Shown here: one piece after another, positions 19,546 through 32,951 of the stretch
Position numbering within the stretch: position 1 is the stretch's first letter
Layout of the letters: the number at the start of each line of letters is the position of its first letter
Assembly: GCA_038503065.1 (NCBI GenBank)
Contig: JBCAMK010000022.1
Location: 930,001-994,000, forward strand
Origin: Paragyromitra xinjiangensis
Taxonomy: Eukaryota > Ascomycota > Pezizomycetes > Pezizales > Discinaceae
Direction: 5' to 3'
Length of the DNA: 64,000 nucleotides
The notes under the pieces: generated by a model
What the model saw: only the letters and a program-made list of their open reading frames with translations
Told to the model about the DNA's origin: nothing
Database searches by the model: none
Program-made: the position numbers and the translations under genes

Positions 19546-22500
19546 CTTGCATACTACTTATTGATTCTTCTAATTAGCTGCGATACATCGTTTCAGATAT
19601 TCAAGATCGAACTGAGTTTTCACTCAATACATTACCGTCGGGTATGTGGTTGCGGCTTTCTACTTAAGCAATATTTTGTTGTTGTGGCTGTCTGGCAGGT
19701 TCGGATCCGCAGTAAGTCGGAACTTGGTATGTCATTTTTTTTTCTTTTCTTTCGCTTGTTTCTGCTTTTTCTAATTTGCGTGAGGTTCATAGAGGCTAAG
19801 CGGTTTATTAATCCGTCTTGGTTCTTTGAACCCATTCAAAAACGGTGGTTCATGAGGACATTATATTACGTAGGTTTACTCGCTATGCGTATGGCATATC
19901 AGTTGCAAGGGGAAGGATCTCTTATTGGTTTTCTTAAAAAGGGGGTTTTCTACCATACTGGCGTGATTTTCGTGCAAGTTAGGACTACCCGCATGCCCCT
20001 TATCTGTTGTTTTCGAGGGAAATGCTAATGTGGTTTGATGTGTAATCTCTAATACAGACCTATTCAATGATCCTCTGGCTTGGACACTACGACCTTCGTT
20101 AAACATAGCTTAACCATTGCTCGGGCATTATCCTCCCAGAATATCTAAACTCGGGATCAATAGTATAAACACTACTCCCCTCTATCAAGCAGCTTGAGAG
20201 TTTGGATAATCAACAATCCGTGGAGAGATGTCATTCTGGGAGCTCATTCCCTCCAAAACCTTCCTTTCCAAGACGTGTATTGCTTCGAACATCGTGTTAG
20301 AAGGCTCTGACGGATTCGCTGGCACACACCATTCACAACGTCCCATTCGCATACGGATATACCTACGATTGTTGTTTCAACGCAGCTCCCCCAAAACCCA
20401 CATGGATAGTGGCTTGGATTTTGCCCTACATCTTTCCCCGATCGGCCAATTTTTCCTGATGCATTATATTAGTTCGCTTGTCTCTTTGAGAACTAGCTTC
20501 GACCTGCGCAACGCAGGGACCCCCATTCAGCAGATAGAATTCATTATCCTACCGCCCCATTGATGCGACTTGGGAACCTAAGCATCCCCCAGAACTATTA
20601 AGGATAAACGATAGCTACTATTTAAGGACTCGATTTACGTATGTTGCACCTTGCTATTGCAAGTATGGGCCTATAAACTCCGTGCATGCTATTCCTGATC
20701 ATGACTTGGATAAGGAATGAGGGACACAAATGGGTTCACATTAACGATTGTAAGTTTCTCCTCCCTCCCCCTCTCCCTCCTCCTTATGCGAATACTAACC
20801 ATGGCCTCCACCACCCAAAGACCAACGTATTAAAATGATAGAAACAATATAAACCTCACCGCGCATTGAAAGAGGCCAAACCTCCAGGAAAGAGGGGATT
20901 CTGCAAGTGTTGGCTGTCAAGGCATTTACCATTGCCTTGGTGGCCGTCCATTAAGGTCTTTCGTCACGTTACCCCTTCGAATATATTCTCAACCTGTTAA
21001 GACCTGCGGAGAACTACATGTAGTTGTTAGGCAGGAACCCTCTGAATTTCCTGTCTAATGTTCAGTTCCAATGGATACAGTAAGTTGACTATGTTCTTTC
21101 GTCTTCCTACTGAAGCTGATGTATTGGTTTCGATTCTAGTATCTCGACCCCCACCATCTTCACATTGATCATACATACTCACTCGACGTCAGTCTCAATG
21201 TGAACCATGGTATATTAATCATGCTACCACCCCGCCAACAAAGGAATGTTATTCCTTGCCAGCATTAATACGATCCTTGGCTATAGATTCCATTTCTTTT
21301 CCACCTTGAAATGAATATGTAATGAATTTCGATCTTGTTTCTGCCATATTAACCTGCCTACTACTTCTACAACACTGTACATGTATATACAGCAAAAAAT
21401 GGAGATCTACCAAGCATTTCAGGAGCAATTGAAACAAGATGGATGAGATAGTTTTGTGGAACCGATGTGTGACCTAGCTCTCGCATACGTACTAGTATTT
21501 TTGTTTATTCTTTTCGATAGAATTCGTCCTACACAGAAGTTGCGGGATACTATCACCCCATTGCCGATAGTCCAGAATAGGGGCATCACCTCACGTTTTT
21601 ATTTTTTATTTCAGAGTAAAGACGGTTTGTGCGGGAAATCTATTTTTAACCTTTGTCAGCTCGTGTTCTTCCGAGACCCCCGAGAAAATAAAACTTCATC
21701 ACTGCAAATTTCGTGCTGATGCCAGGATATTGATTACGTTCGGGAAAGGTTTGTGAATATCTATTTATAAACTGCACTAGATGGGAGGAGGAATATAAAC
21801 CTGAATTAAGCATTAATTTCCTTTCCCTAGCTTTAATCAATATTCCAAGTAGCTTGTCTGAAAACTTTCGATCGTAAGCCTCTAATCTTCTCTAAAATTT
21901 AACAGCTGTTTTATTTACGTCTTCGCTGGTCATGGTGCAGTGGTACACGGCATTAAGCCCAACTGTAGCGCGTTAAGATTACCCTGTTCACTGGGCCATC
22001 TTTCAACTACCTAGATCACGAAACCGATAGTTTACGCTCCTTTAAACAGTCTTAAGTATGGGAATACGATTCTAGATGGAAAGCCTTACAAAAGATGGGG
22101 ACTGCATGTGATCCAAGTGTGCGCAGAGCCTCGCGTGGCGATTTTGAGGACCCTGGGTCGACCCACGAGGCGAACGTGCTTCGGATGATTGATAAAAGTG
22201 TGCTATAAACATTACCTCAGTGTTTCGCGAATAGCGGCTCAAATGTCACGATTTTAGCGGGGTAGAAATATCGTCACCACCAATTCGGGAAATTTAGGCC
22301 AATGATTAGTATGCAAGAAAGTGTCCCGCTTTGGACAGTGCCAAACTTAGCAGTACGGCACTGCCTCCACAAAGCTGATTCGTGTAACTTATCATTGTCG
22401 CACCAACGGTATCACGATTTGTGGTTTTGTAAGTCACGATGTCGTTGATAACAGTGACAGGGGATAACCCTCAACCTTGAGTGACGGTAGCGATATGAGC

Positions 22501-23459
22501 GCAGAGTAACCTTCGTTGTCGGAAATGAGAGGCGGAGAGTGATTGCTTTTTTGGCGTACCAAGCGCAGAAGGATGTGGCCAGATTTTTGGCGCCTTTCCA
22601 AAAAAAACCCCCTTCCCAGCGATATCCTTACGGTGGCGGCAGCTGCTTTTGGATGGGTTCTAGAAACTGGCAATTTCCAGAATCTCAACAGATCTCTAGT
22701 TACTTTACAGTAGTCAAACAACCAGAGATTCGGATATACTGGCGGCTTCATAACAGCAAGATTCTATTGAGTGATGGGGGTCCTTCGTAACATGTAAATA
22801 GATGAGATATCTCTGCCCCTCGTTTCAGGAGGCAGACAGCATCAGGGTCCTGAGGCTCTTTCCGTTGGGGAATGCCGCAGATCCCCTTTCGTTGCACGGT
22901 GCTCTTGTCATGCAAAGCCTCAAAAGCGTTAGATCAAGAGGAAGAGGTGGGCTTAGTAAAGACCGACACGGAACCCCCTCCTCTCCGCGAAGAAGGTAGG
23001 CCGCTCGTTCTCCCCACATCGAATCCGCCCGCCAATCCACCGCAGGGCAACCTCTCCTTTGCTCCTTGCCATTCCCGCCGCCACGGTCGGTTGCAGCTTT
23101 CCCTGTTGGTGCTGCGGCCCCCAGCCATTTCTTTCCATCAACCCCTCCTCCTCCTTCCCTCGTCCCACCCTCTCTCCCTTCCATCAACATCTTTCCGTAT
23201 CTCCACCAACAGCTCTGTACAGTTTTATTAGTGGTTGCCATTGCTACTATTTACTTAACAACCATCTGACCACCTTCGCTCTCACAATCCTCTATTCCCT
23301 TCCTCTCTCCTGCTCAATCTTAACGACCTCAACATTATTCCATCCCTTTAGACATTTACTCGTTCATCTTTGCTCCTTCTCCTATCACCAACGTAGACCT
23401 GCTGTTAGAACAGCTTTTATTCTGTTTCCCCCCCTGCTCACAAAATTTCTCTCATCAAT
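19546..23459. other. Gene-poor region ending in the SCH9 leader
   Basis: About 3.9 kb without a recognisable gene. The largest open frame (19561-20028 plus) is low-complexity Phe/Leu and unlike any family I know. TACATGTA palindromes lie at 21015-21022 and 21378-21385. From about 23060 to 23459 the sequence is strongly pyrimidine-rich and is the likely promoter/5' leader of SCH9. Confidence 0.5.
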
Positions 23460-25622
23460 ATGTCATCGTGGAAGCTGCCTAAATCCCTAAAACGTGAATT
23501 CCCTCTCCTCTGCTCCAAACTTCTTCATTTCATCCCTATTTCCCCCAATTCCCATTACTACCGTGATCTCTCTCCCTGAGCTAGAATTACCCCCACCGGA
23601 GCTTGCTAACTTGCTTCATCTGTTATCCAGAGCTTAAGGAGAACCATCTCGGAGCCCCCTCCTCCAAAGACTCCCGCTCCTCCTCCACGTCGACAATAAC
23701 ACCCAACACGGGTGCACAAGCGTCTACCTCTACGCTCGTAGCAAGTGACGGGACAGTGCCCACGTCAACATCCTCCAACCCCGGCGATGCTGGCCCTACC
23801 TCCACTGTCAAGCCCGGACTCCTTATCGTGACCCTCCATGAAGCCAAGAACCTTTCTTTGCCCCCTTCACATCAACAATACAACACACAGCGTCCGTCGT
23901 CTTCATCTTCCCACAATAGCCCAGGTTCACGGCCGGGCACTGCTGGAAATTCATCTGCTGTCCACCATGGTCATCAGCGCAACATCTCGAAACTTTTCAG
24001 AACTTACTGCGTTATTGAATTTGATAAGACCCAAGTTATTGTTAATGCCAACTCTGGGACCCTTGACTCTCCTATGTTCTCAGGATATAGCACACAGTAC
24101 AAGTTTGATGTTAGCAGAGATACCGAGCTTAGTCTCGGGATTTACATGAAGAACCCTAGTTCCGGTGGAAGTAGGGATGAGGATTTGTTCCTTGGGAGCT
24201 GTAGGGTCAACCCGAGATTCGAGGAGCCAACACCTGCGCATACAGGAAAGAAGGGGCGAGAACAACAACCCCCTGCCCCGGGAATGAGTGGCGTGGAATG
24301 GATCCCGTTGAGCAGTTCTACCGGTAGCGTCAAGCTCGGTGTCGAATACAGGCGCAATCAAGACATGCCGTTGGCTATCGATGATTTCGAACTTTTGAAG
24401 GTCGTTGGAAAGGGCAGTTTCGGAAAGGTCATGCAGGTCAAGTAAGATCTCCCAATAAGAGCAGAGATTTCGTCCTATGTAACTTCTTTCGCGTCTTACT
24501 AATATTTATCACAGGAAGCGTGATACTCAGCGAGTTTACGCTCTCAAGACTATCCGGAAAGCTCATATCATTTCTCGTTCAGAAGTCAACCACACACTCG
24601 CCGAGCGTACCGTTCTAGCACAAATTAACAACCCTTTTATTGTGCCCCTGAAATTCTCTTTCCAATCCCCAGAGAAGCTTTACCTCGTTTTGGCGTTCGT
24701 TAATGGGGGCGAGTTGTTTCATCATTTGCAACGGGAAGGGAAATTTGATATCAATCGTTCCAGGTTCTATACCGCGGAGCTGTTGTGCGCGTTAGAGTGT
24801 TTGCATGGGTTCAGTGTAATCTACAGGGACTTGAAACCTGAAAATATCCTATTGGACTACACTGGTCATATTGCCTTGTGTGATTTTGGTCTCTGTAAAT
24901 TGAACATGAAGGAGGAGGATAGGACCAATAGTATGTTCCCCCGCATATTTCTTAGACATTTAACTATCGGTCTGTGTAACGTACTAATTTTAATAACGTT
25001 AGCTTTCTGTGGCACTCCCGAGTACCTCGCGCCCGAACTACTTCTCGGCCAGGGATACACTAAGACCGTGGATTGGTGGACCCTTGGTGTTCTTCTTTAT
25101 GAGATGTTGACTGGGCTGCCTCCTTTCTACGACGAGAATACCAACGAGATGTACCGCAAAATTCTCCAAGATCCATTGCAGTTCCCGGCGGATATCGACA
25201 GGGATGCCAAAAGTCTATTGATTAGGCTTCTTGACAGAGATCCGGCCAGGCGCCTGGGGTCCGGCGGAGCATCAGAAATCAAGGCTCACAGGTTTTTCGG
25301 GACAGTCGAATGGAAGAAGCTTCTACAAAAGAAGATTCAGCCTACCTTTAGGCCCAACGTGGTATGTTCGATATTAATTTTTTTGTGCGATTTACTACTT
25401 TATACTAACCGTTGTCTGTAGCTGAATGCCATGGATACCGCCAATTTCGACAAGGAGTTTACCAACGAGGTTCCTACCGACTCTGTTGTAGATGGCGACT
25501 TCTTGAGTCAATCTGTCCAACAGCAATTCACTGGTTGGAGTTACAACCGTCCTGGTCAGTTAGCTCTGGGTGAACCCGGTAGTGTGAGAGATCCTGGTCC
25601 TGGAAGTGTTATCGATAGGTAG
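23460..25622 (+). CDS. SCH9: SCH9-type AGC protein kinase with N-terminal C2 domain
   Basis: Five exons: 23460-23493, 23631-24441, 24515-24930, 25003-25361 and 25422-25622, phases consistent, total 606 residues. The first exon codes only for MSSWKLPKSLK. A Ser/Thr-rich linker leads to a C2-like domain from about residue 75 (GLLIVTLHEAKNLSLPP, YCVIEFDKTQVIVNA, DLFLGSCRVNP, VKLGVEYR). The kinase starts at about 263 with FELLKVVGKGSFGKVMQV, then YALKTIRKAH, the catalytic YRDLKPENILL, ALCDFGLCKL, the T-loop TFCGTPEYLAPE, and VDWWTLGVLLYEMLTG. The C-tail has the hydrophobic phosphorylation motif FTGWSY. C2 plus AGC kinase is the hallmark of fungal SCH9/SCKA, the TORC1-controlled S6-kinase-like regulator of growth, stress and lifespan. 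T-loop and hydrophobic-motif sites are both intact. The intron splitting the kinase just before TFCGTPEY is well supported by GTATGT and TTAG. Confidence 0.95.
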
Positions 25623-26281
25623 ACGATGTTATCTTTTTTGGTAAAAGGGTTTCTCTTGCTTTTTTCCTCATCGTTTTTTATTCCTGCTCTCATTTCGTCG
25701 ATACTTTTCGAATTGTGTATGGTTTAGTCGATACGTTTACAGTCTTTTTTTGTTTCCACCTGTTGGGTTTCTTGATTTCCTTCGGAGGGATACACAAAAA
25801 GCGATTGGGTGTAGGGGACGTGGGGCAGAGGAGCGCATGTGTGTGTATGGGTTTCGATTCGAAAGGTGAAGGGTGCAATATGTGGTGTTCTGCTTATCTT
25901 TTTTTCACATTTTATCACAGAATTCAAATTTGATACAAGAATCTACCGGGATTATTTTCACGGCATAGGTAGTTAAGGATATTTAGACAAAATTGTAATA
26001 TGGGGGCTGTGTTTTCCGATAATCGTGGCAAGAGACATCGATGGGACGAGGTTGAGTTTGAGTTTTTGCCGATGAGGTTAGACGCGGCAAGGGGCAAATT
26101 CCTGGAGTCTCAACAGTGGCCCCTTTTGTTTTTGTAGCCGCATGATTCGTGGCTGAAAGGGACAGCTATCACGCTTTTTGAAAACGACACTCCCCTCCAC
26201 AGTATCACACGAGAAGGAGGCCAGAGCTATCTCTTCACAATATCCCTCTACTTGATCCACTTCAGGCTCTCTTGAACAAAC
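25623..26281. other. Spacer after SCH9
   Basis: It begins with a T-rich 3' flank of SCH9 (25630-25700). No gene is recognised. The downstream membrane-protein gene on the same strand probably has its promoter in 25950-26280. Confidence 0.5.
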
Positions 26282-27381
26282 ATGCATTTACGACCGTTAT
26301 CGTTCAGGGTTTCGCTGCTGCTGGCAGCAACCTCGGTGTCAGCTTACGGGAGGGGCGAGACCAAGTCGCTTGAGTATAAATTTGCGGACAGGGTAGAAAT
26401 ATCCTGCCTAAACCGCTCAATGTTCGTCTTTCCAGTTTCCCCTCAGCTCTTCCACGCCATCCATTAACACGATGGTACAAAAAACAGCGACACGGGCGAA
26501 CACATTCAGGACGAGAAAACCGGTGCCCTCCAATATGTTCCCTTCGCCACATGTAACGAAACGGGTCTCCCACTATCTTTTGACTTTCATCGGGACTCAC
26601 CACAAGGAAAAGAGGTGAATTGCACCATCCCATTCTTGTCGGACGAAATGTTCCACCTGTTAGAGTTCTACATACATCATGATTCGCCGCTAGCCTGTAG
26701 GGTGCCCGTGAAGCCCTTGGACGGGGACTTTGAAGTGGCCAAGGTTGGAGCAGGAGGGATTAGTGAGAATGGAGCGTTTGTGCCGTTGGGTATGTTTACT
26801 TTCTTGCTATGGCCACGAGGTAATGAGGCGAACGGACCATTAATTTTATTGGCTGGAAAACAGTATTCTCAATTTCCGGCAAGCTCGAATTTTCCCACCT
26901 CCATATCGCCAACCAAATGAACGTCCTCTTCCACCTTGCTTCTCCTGGCGTCCTAGATTCCGCAACTGCATATTCTGTCTCCCCTCTCACGCAGGCTACC
27001 CGTATCATCATCGGTGACCCTCTACCGCTACGCTTCAGTGTACGCTGGTACGACAGCACTGCCCTACCATCCATGACCTCCGGTATCTTAGTTGATGAAG
27101 AGGGGTCAATACTCTTACCGATAATCTTGGTGATTGTGATTGTGGGAGTGCTGGTTTTTGCCTTGACGACCCTGTGGAAACGGAAGGGTAAGGGACGGGG
27201 AATGGACGGAATCATTGGAAACGGGTATAGTGGAAGCACTACAGGGAATGGGAAAGGAGGCTATGGGAGAGGTGGGTATGCAGAGGGATCCGGAGGGTAT
27301 GGAGGTTTTAAGGGAATTGCGGCTAGAGCGAGCGAGTCTGGGTATGGATATGGTGGGTTTTCGGGGAAGAGGAAGGATTAA
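26282..27381 (+). CDS. Conserved fungal single-pass membrane protein, function unknown
   Basis: Three exons, 26282-26421, 26488-26789 and 26864-27381, give 319 residues in a continuous frame. Residues 1-22 (MHLRPLSFRVSLLLAATSVS) are a clear signal peptide. The first splice junction restores CLNRSIDTGEHIQDE, and LQYVPFATCNETGLPLSF follows. I remember this combination as a conserved mark of a fungal extracellular/ER protein family, but I cannot attach a function. The lumenal part has several cysteines and N-glycosylation sites (NRS, NET, NCT). One transmembrane helix (ILLPIILVIVIVGVLVFALT) lies near 255-275 and is followed by KRKGKGRG and a Gly/Tyr-rich cytosolic tail. Type I topology is therefore expected. 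It is on the same strand as SCH9, 0.66 kb downstream. Family name and role remain open. Confidence 0.8.
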
Positions 27382-30300
27382 TTTTATTTGATGTTTGTGC
27401 AGTTTTGGAGTCGAGATCTGGTTGGTGGTCATGCTGGTGCTTATGTTTGTGCGTTTAGTCCTGATATGGGAGAGGTGATTTATATTGACATTTGTATGGT
27501 TGGGTGGAGCTTGGCATTGTTCCGTACTGTGTCTTCTCATGGTGTTACGTGTATGGTATATGTCCTATGGTTTGGTATCGGGGATAAACGGGGATAAAAA
27601 TTTTCTTTTTTCTTAGCTGTGGTTTCGGGTCTCATTCCTTGCCGTTTCTTTTCGGTCACCTCAGCTTCGGAGGCTTTTTCCTTGACCCCCCCCCGGATTA
27701 CTCCCGTCCCTGTTCCTACAGAGGCCGCTCTGCATTTGTTAGACAGGTAGAGGGGAGAAGGTAAGGAAGGAGAAAGAGTGAAAAGGCCGGGGAAATTTGA
27801 GTTAGGAGCGGTAGTTGATTAAAGTGAGGCATGGGAAGAGAGCATACATCGGGCAGGGAAGCAGCGGAAGAGAGAAGAGAGTCGGTTGTTTTTTCGTTTC
27901 TACTAGCGTCCGAATGAATTCAGGAGAGCAATGGGGAGGATACACATAGAGAGGGGAAGAGAGTAACTAGGCTCGATAATTGAGACTAGTTTCATCTTGT
28001 GTCACGAAAAAAGGATACAAGTTACTCTAAGTTTTAAACTAGATTAAAACTATGGGCAGTACGACTCAAGGGGAAGTATAATTTATTAAGCGAGTAACAA
28101 TTTAGAGTCAGTAATAAATTATGTTCAGGGTTAGGGCCATGGCCTCACAGAAAGTCACTCGGAGTCACCAAAATTGGTGACCCCAGAATCTCGTGTCCCA
28201 CCGACCAGAACAGGCCAGTTACCTCTCCACTTTTGGAAGCTGACTGTACCCAATCGTTCCTGCCATAATTAGCGCTGGAATAAGCGCCGCTCCCATAGAT
28301 TACGTCCACAAGCCCCGCCAGTTGCGCCTCTGTATGGTTCCCCCTCTGGTGATTCCGCCGACCATACATTAGCACCCGGGTACTGGATCAAGGTCAAAGT
28401 ACCGCGGAAAAAAGCAATTCATCATCGAGCGCTCCGGGTAGCTGCAGAATCAGGTTTTCGGAAGAATAAGCTTGGTAAATGATAGTTTAATCCACGTGTA
28501 CATGCTGCCCCAAGCGATGAGGTATCGATGATGTCAACGCTCATAGAAACTCTATCCAATCGTAGGTGGTATCTTTTTTTAGTCGCTAGAGCCTCAGTAG
28601 GTCCTTCTCTTCTCATCTAGTAAAAAGGGATGTCGGCGTTGGCGGGTTCTCAGTAGAGTAGACATAAAACCCTAAATAGATTTTTAGCACAACCAAAGCT
28701 TTAGAGAATTTCTTTATGACTAGATCACTCATTGGTCTCCTCTTTCTTCCTTTTTCCCTTCAATTGTATTGATAGCTCGGGCTTAAAATTCAATGAGGTC
28801 CTTGGCCTCCCCAGTCAGTATACCCAGATATACTGGAAGCCATACACTTTACTTAGTAACTATCGCACCAGCTGTTGGGGGGTGTTAAATTATCTTTATC
28901 GATCTAGGTAGAAATTTGACTATCGTGGATGTCTATCAGTAGCTAGCTCGTTATAGAATATTTACTTTTCTCCTGGAGGGAATTTATAACTCGGGACAGG
29001 TCTCACCACAGCTTCTCGAGAGAAAATACCTTGGTGGATGTGCTGGTTGAAATGCCTCAGAGGGCGTAAAAATGAGTTTAGAATTTAGGACTGCCTTGAT
29101 GATGTCTTGAAGCAGACGGTAAGTAGCTCTAATACGCGTCAGAATACAAGTTCTATGTTGCGCGTATGTAAACTAACGTCAACAACACCCGAATTTTTAG
29201 CCCTTGAACCTCGCTCCCTTATGGATAGAGTTCTACTGTGGCGTAGCGAAGTCATTTCTACTTCTGAATTCACTTCAGCTCTTGATTGCGTCTGGGCCGG
29301 ATTGTATGCATTTAGGCCTGAAACAGAAAAATTTATCATTTCTCTTGAGCACGCGGCTTTACTTTGCATGAATAGTGAATTGTTAGATCCCACTAACGCC
29401 CATTTTGCAGGAAGCATGCATTTAAAACCTCGATCTGTGCTAACTCGCTAGCCGGAAACTAGAGTATGTGCACGCAGAGTTAGTGACGTAGTACATGCTT
29501 TCTGCAGGACTGTGGGGCTAAAAGCGGGGTGGGAGAAAGGCCACCTGTGAATCTCTTTTACATTGACATTTACTAAATCCGATTACAACTTGCAACTTTG
29601 TGGTTTCTGACAAAGAATAAACTCATTGATTTCATTGTTCCGCATTCAGTGTGCCGATTTTAATGCTGCAGGAATTTCATTTTCTCACAGTTCAACGAAG
29701 CTGAGATCGAGATTACCCCTTGCCGAGGGGCGGCTAAGAGGAGTGGCCAGTCAGCAACAACTCCTTTCTCGCTGGCTATTTTACTTTGCCAAAACCTCCG
29801 CTTCTCGGTAATGAGGTATCTGGTCAGCCTGTGAGAGACTGATACGTTGGAGAAATAATGACTTTGAACGAAGAAAATATCCCACGGTTGCGACTGCTAG
29901 GTGTAATAGCTTAGATAACAAGAAAGACTGAGGCGAGCGCTCGCATGAGCCCCGCAAGAAAAACAACCTGGGTGATTCAGAGGGAGCGATTCGTACTAAT
30001 TTCTCGATTTATATCAGGATTGGGCATAAGCAGAATTAGACCAAGCTCGAAACCTGCTAATACCCCGAGGAGCTATAGCCTGGCAGTTATTAGTCCCTCC
30101 GTGATATAGAGGCTAAAGTTTGGGACAGTCGCCAGGTGACATGTGTATCTTTTTTTTTCCTTTTTGGATTTATTGGGTATTCAACTAGGCTCAGCTCGAG
30201 CCTATTATTTGTTGTGTCGGAGTAAAACATTGGGATGCATGTGTCGAGCGTTATAAAGTTGACTTTTCGCAGCCCAGGGTTTGAGATGCCCTTTTTGTGC

Positions 30301-31729
30301 CTAGGATTTGGCAGCTCCTTGAAGTTTCACATTCGCCGATAAATCGAGTGACTATTGGTGACTGCTACAGATGGAAACAGCGTTTAGCTCGGCTAGAAGG
30401 CTTACGACACAAATCCTGCAGAATTATTTTACGTACCTTATTGCTAGCCCATTGGGGCAGAAGTATTGGCTAACTTAACCTTACACCGGTGAAAATGCCG
30501 GCGGAATTTTGAGTCTAGCCCCCCGTTTTAACCCCTGTTGTTTTGATTCCCGAATCTAGTAACCCTAAAACTAGGATCTGAAAAGTCTGCTTGTTTCTGA
30601 TATGTAACTTCGGTATAATTATTGAACCAGTTGGCAACCAGGGAAGACTTTAATTGGACACGAGGTAAAGTTTTACAAGTCCGCCGGCCATATATTGTGC
30701 AGGTTCATCACGCCCTATGTGCCAGATGACCTTGATACACGTATACAGAGGTGGATACGTCCAGAAAGTCAAACATGAGACCAAATTTTGTTCTATGGCC
30801 CTTTTACCCCATTTTCCAAAATGTAGGCCCAATGATTGGTGGGTTTCAAATATGTGATATGTCGAATGAACCAATACGAGAGGATACCATCTAACGTATG
30901 TGAGTGACCCGTGTTACACCCAGCGCCCTTGACGTTGGGCCGTATGCCAGTAATATTCCCTACCTAACTGCACGATCCAGCATCGCGGATGCTAGCACGC
31001 CTTCCGCGAGGACGAACATTTCGATCTGTAGCATGACAGTCCGGCCGCCTGAAGCGAACCACGTCAAAAAAGAAGCTATAAAACGTGGGAATTCGTCGAG
31101 TACCATGGTCAACCTGCACTTGCGACACACTCTATCTTGACGAGGAAAAAAAAAGTGAGATAAGTGCAGCAACCGGCGAGATCTGAACCATCTGTTTGTA
31201 GATATTGAGGGGAAAAATCTTCAACAAGGCAGAATGAAGGGTCGATGCAAGTCTGAACCACGGTATCACCGGATCTGGGTGTTGATGGGAGAAAATTTTC
31301 ATGGTTAGTATGCCTGCAAGATACATTAAAACTTACTGTGGTACAAGCTTGGGCTTGACAAACGGCCTCACGACTCTATATCATGTTCCTGAGCACATCC
31401 GCGAGAAGTATTGTCAGAATATACTTAGCCCATCATAATAATCTCTCACGAACCCCAGAGGCCAGTAGTGAAAGACCAATTTCTAGTGAGACAGGTGCAA
31501 ACGCATATTTAGCACAAAGTAAGACATATAAACTCACTCGGTCTCGGTTCTTGACGCGTATTAAGCAACAAAGAATCTAGCTACGAACAAAACAGAAGCA
31601 ACTAAACAGTGCAGGCAGTTAGCAAACTATACCCCATAAATCGCAAAAAAGGCTGCTTTGTATCATTACCAATTTGGTAACGTACCCGGGTTGTTATAGG
31701 CTCAAACCAAGAGACGAAAGAAGAGTTCG
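27382..31729. other. Gene-poor region, 4.3 kb
   Basis: No gene is recognised. Frames at 28145-28375 (minus), 29107-29451 (plus) and 30904-31140 (plus) lack family features. Short telomere-like units occur: GGGTTAGGG at 28128-28136, AACCCTAA at 28668-28675 and 30561-30568. The stretch 27740-27990 is purine-rich (GGAAGAGA tracts). No transposase or reverse-transcriptase remnant is visible. Confidence 0.45.
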
Positions 31730-32378
31730 CTAATAGTTTCCTCCATCGGCCCATAGCTTTTTGTTGTAGTTTTCAGTCAGTCGTTCATCGTTGCCATATC
31801 TACTACGGTTAGTATACGGGTGTGCCAAGTTTAGTACGAACATACTTCTCCTGCCACTCGACGAAACCCCCATCAAGCACATAAACTTCTTGCTGTTTAA
31901 TTCTTCCATTTTCATCTCTTTCCCTTGGCTTCCCGTCATCATCGATGTTGTCGGTGATAACTCTGACTGTAGATCCCGCCCCAAACAATCTTTCACGTTC
32001 GCGAAGATATTTCAAAGCCGCGCTAGGGCCACGCTGTTGTGAGAGAGCACAGTGAAAAACAACCTTCTCGGCCCCTTGGAGTTGACGTGCAAGATCTGGG
32101 GCACTATAATCAAGGGTTTCCGATGGAACATGGCGTGAAGACTTGATATGACCTCCAATGTGGTCTGGGAATATCACTGGTTAGGCTCAATAATCGAAAC
32201 TACAGGGGAGGGGAAAGACACACATAGAAGTAAGAAGTGCAGATGCAAATCACATGGACTTACCTGAGTCTCGCACGTCAACGACCACAACTTTCTGTTC
32301 AGTCGGCTCTGTTAAGAGAAGAGTGCTGAGTCTTTCGCGAGATATCCTATTCAATGACGAGAAGGTTATGCTTGACAT
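31730..32378 (-). CDS. Rhodanese/Cdc25-like phosphatase or arsenate reductase (Ych1/Ibp1 type)
   Basis: Three exons on the minus strand, 32378-32264, 32164-31846 and 31799-31730, give 167 residues. The joined protein reads MSSITFSSLNRISRERLSTL, VVVVDVRDSDHIGGHIKSS, the active-site loop HCALSQQRGPSAAL, VYVLDGGFVEWQEKYGNDERL and ends LWADGGNY. HC-x5-R with S-Q-x-R-G-P is the catalytic Cys-Arg loop of the small Cdc25-like rhodanese proteins of fungi (Ych1, Ibp1) and related arsenate reductases. The last intron is only 46 nt (31800-31845) with donor GTATGT and a perfect TACTAAC branch site; missing it would truncate the C-terminus at TPVY. The frame also runs upstream to an ATG at 32546 with 56 extra Pro-rich residues that could be a mitochondrial leader. 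I prefer the internal start because it fits the family. The substrate is not certain. Confidence 0.88.
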
Positions 32379-32609
32379 ATTTTTAATAGTATAAAGTGAT
32401 GCCCTGGGTTGTATATGAGGTCGTTTTGGGATGGCTGGTGTGATGGCTACTGTAGTAGGATAGTGGGGCTGAAGTGGGGTTGGGGCAACTCTGGGCGATG
32501 GTAATCCAGCGGGCTTGGAATAACACCATGCGTCCAGCAAAAACACCCTTTAAAACATGTTATTAATAGTAAAGTTATATAAACTTAGGTAAAGTTCTAT
32601 TCTAGAAAC

Positions 32610-32951
32610 TACATGTATCTTTGCTGTTAGGGCGAGCTAAGATCAAGTAACCCTAACCCACTTACTTGATCACTCTCTCTACAGATTATACATCTTTCAC
32701 AAGGGCTTCTAGGATTACTACATGTATTGCGAGAGGCATTTACGAATGTGAAAGCCTAAACGAGGATACAAAAGATCGAGATTGGGTCAAAACATTTCAT
32801 CCATTATCTAAGTAGTCCCCAACCGACAACTACATACATGTAGTATTGAAATTTTCAGCCAAGCAATAGAGTCTTAACAAGCTAGCTCTAGGTCCCAACC
32901 TCAACCTATGACATAGTAAAATATCCCCCCTAAATTACTAAGGTACATGTA
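32610..32951. repeat. Cluster of four TACATGTA palindromes with near-regular spacing
   Basis: Exact copies lie at 32610-32617, 32719-32726, 32835-32842 and 32944-32951, with start-to-start distances of 109, 116 and 109 bp. Two of the four sit in the longer context ACTACATGTAT and one in ACATGTAGT. They lie upstream of the minus-strand rhodanese gene, roughly 230-570 bp from its start. Six more copies are scattered through other non-coding parts of the window. Confidence 0.6.

Noticed and set aside
19561..20028. 155-codon Phe/Leu-rich frame
   Set aside because: Composition is explained by T-rich DNA; no homologue-like motif or signal-plus-topology pattern.
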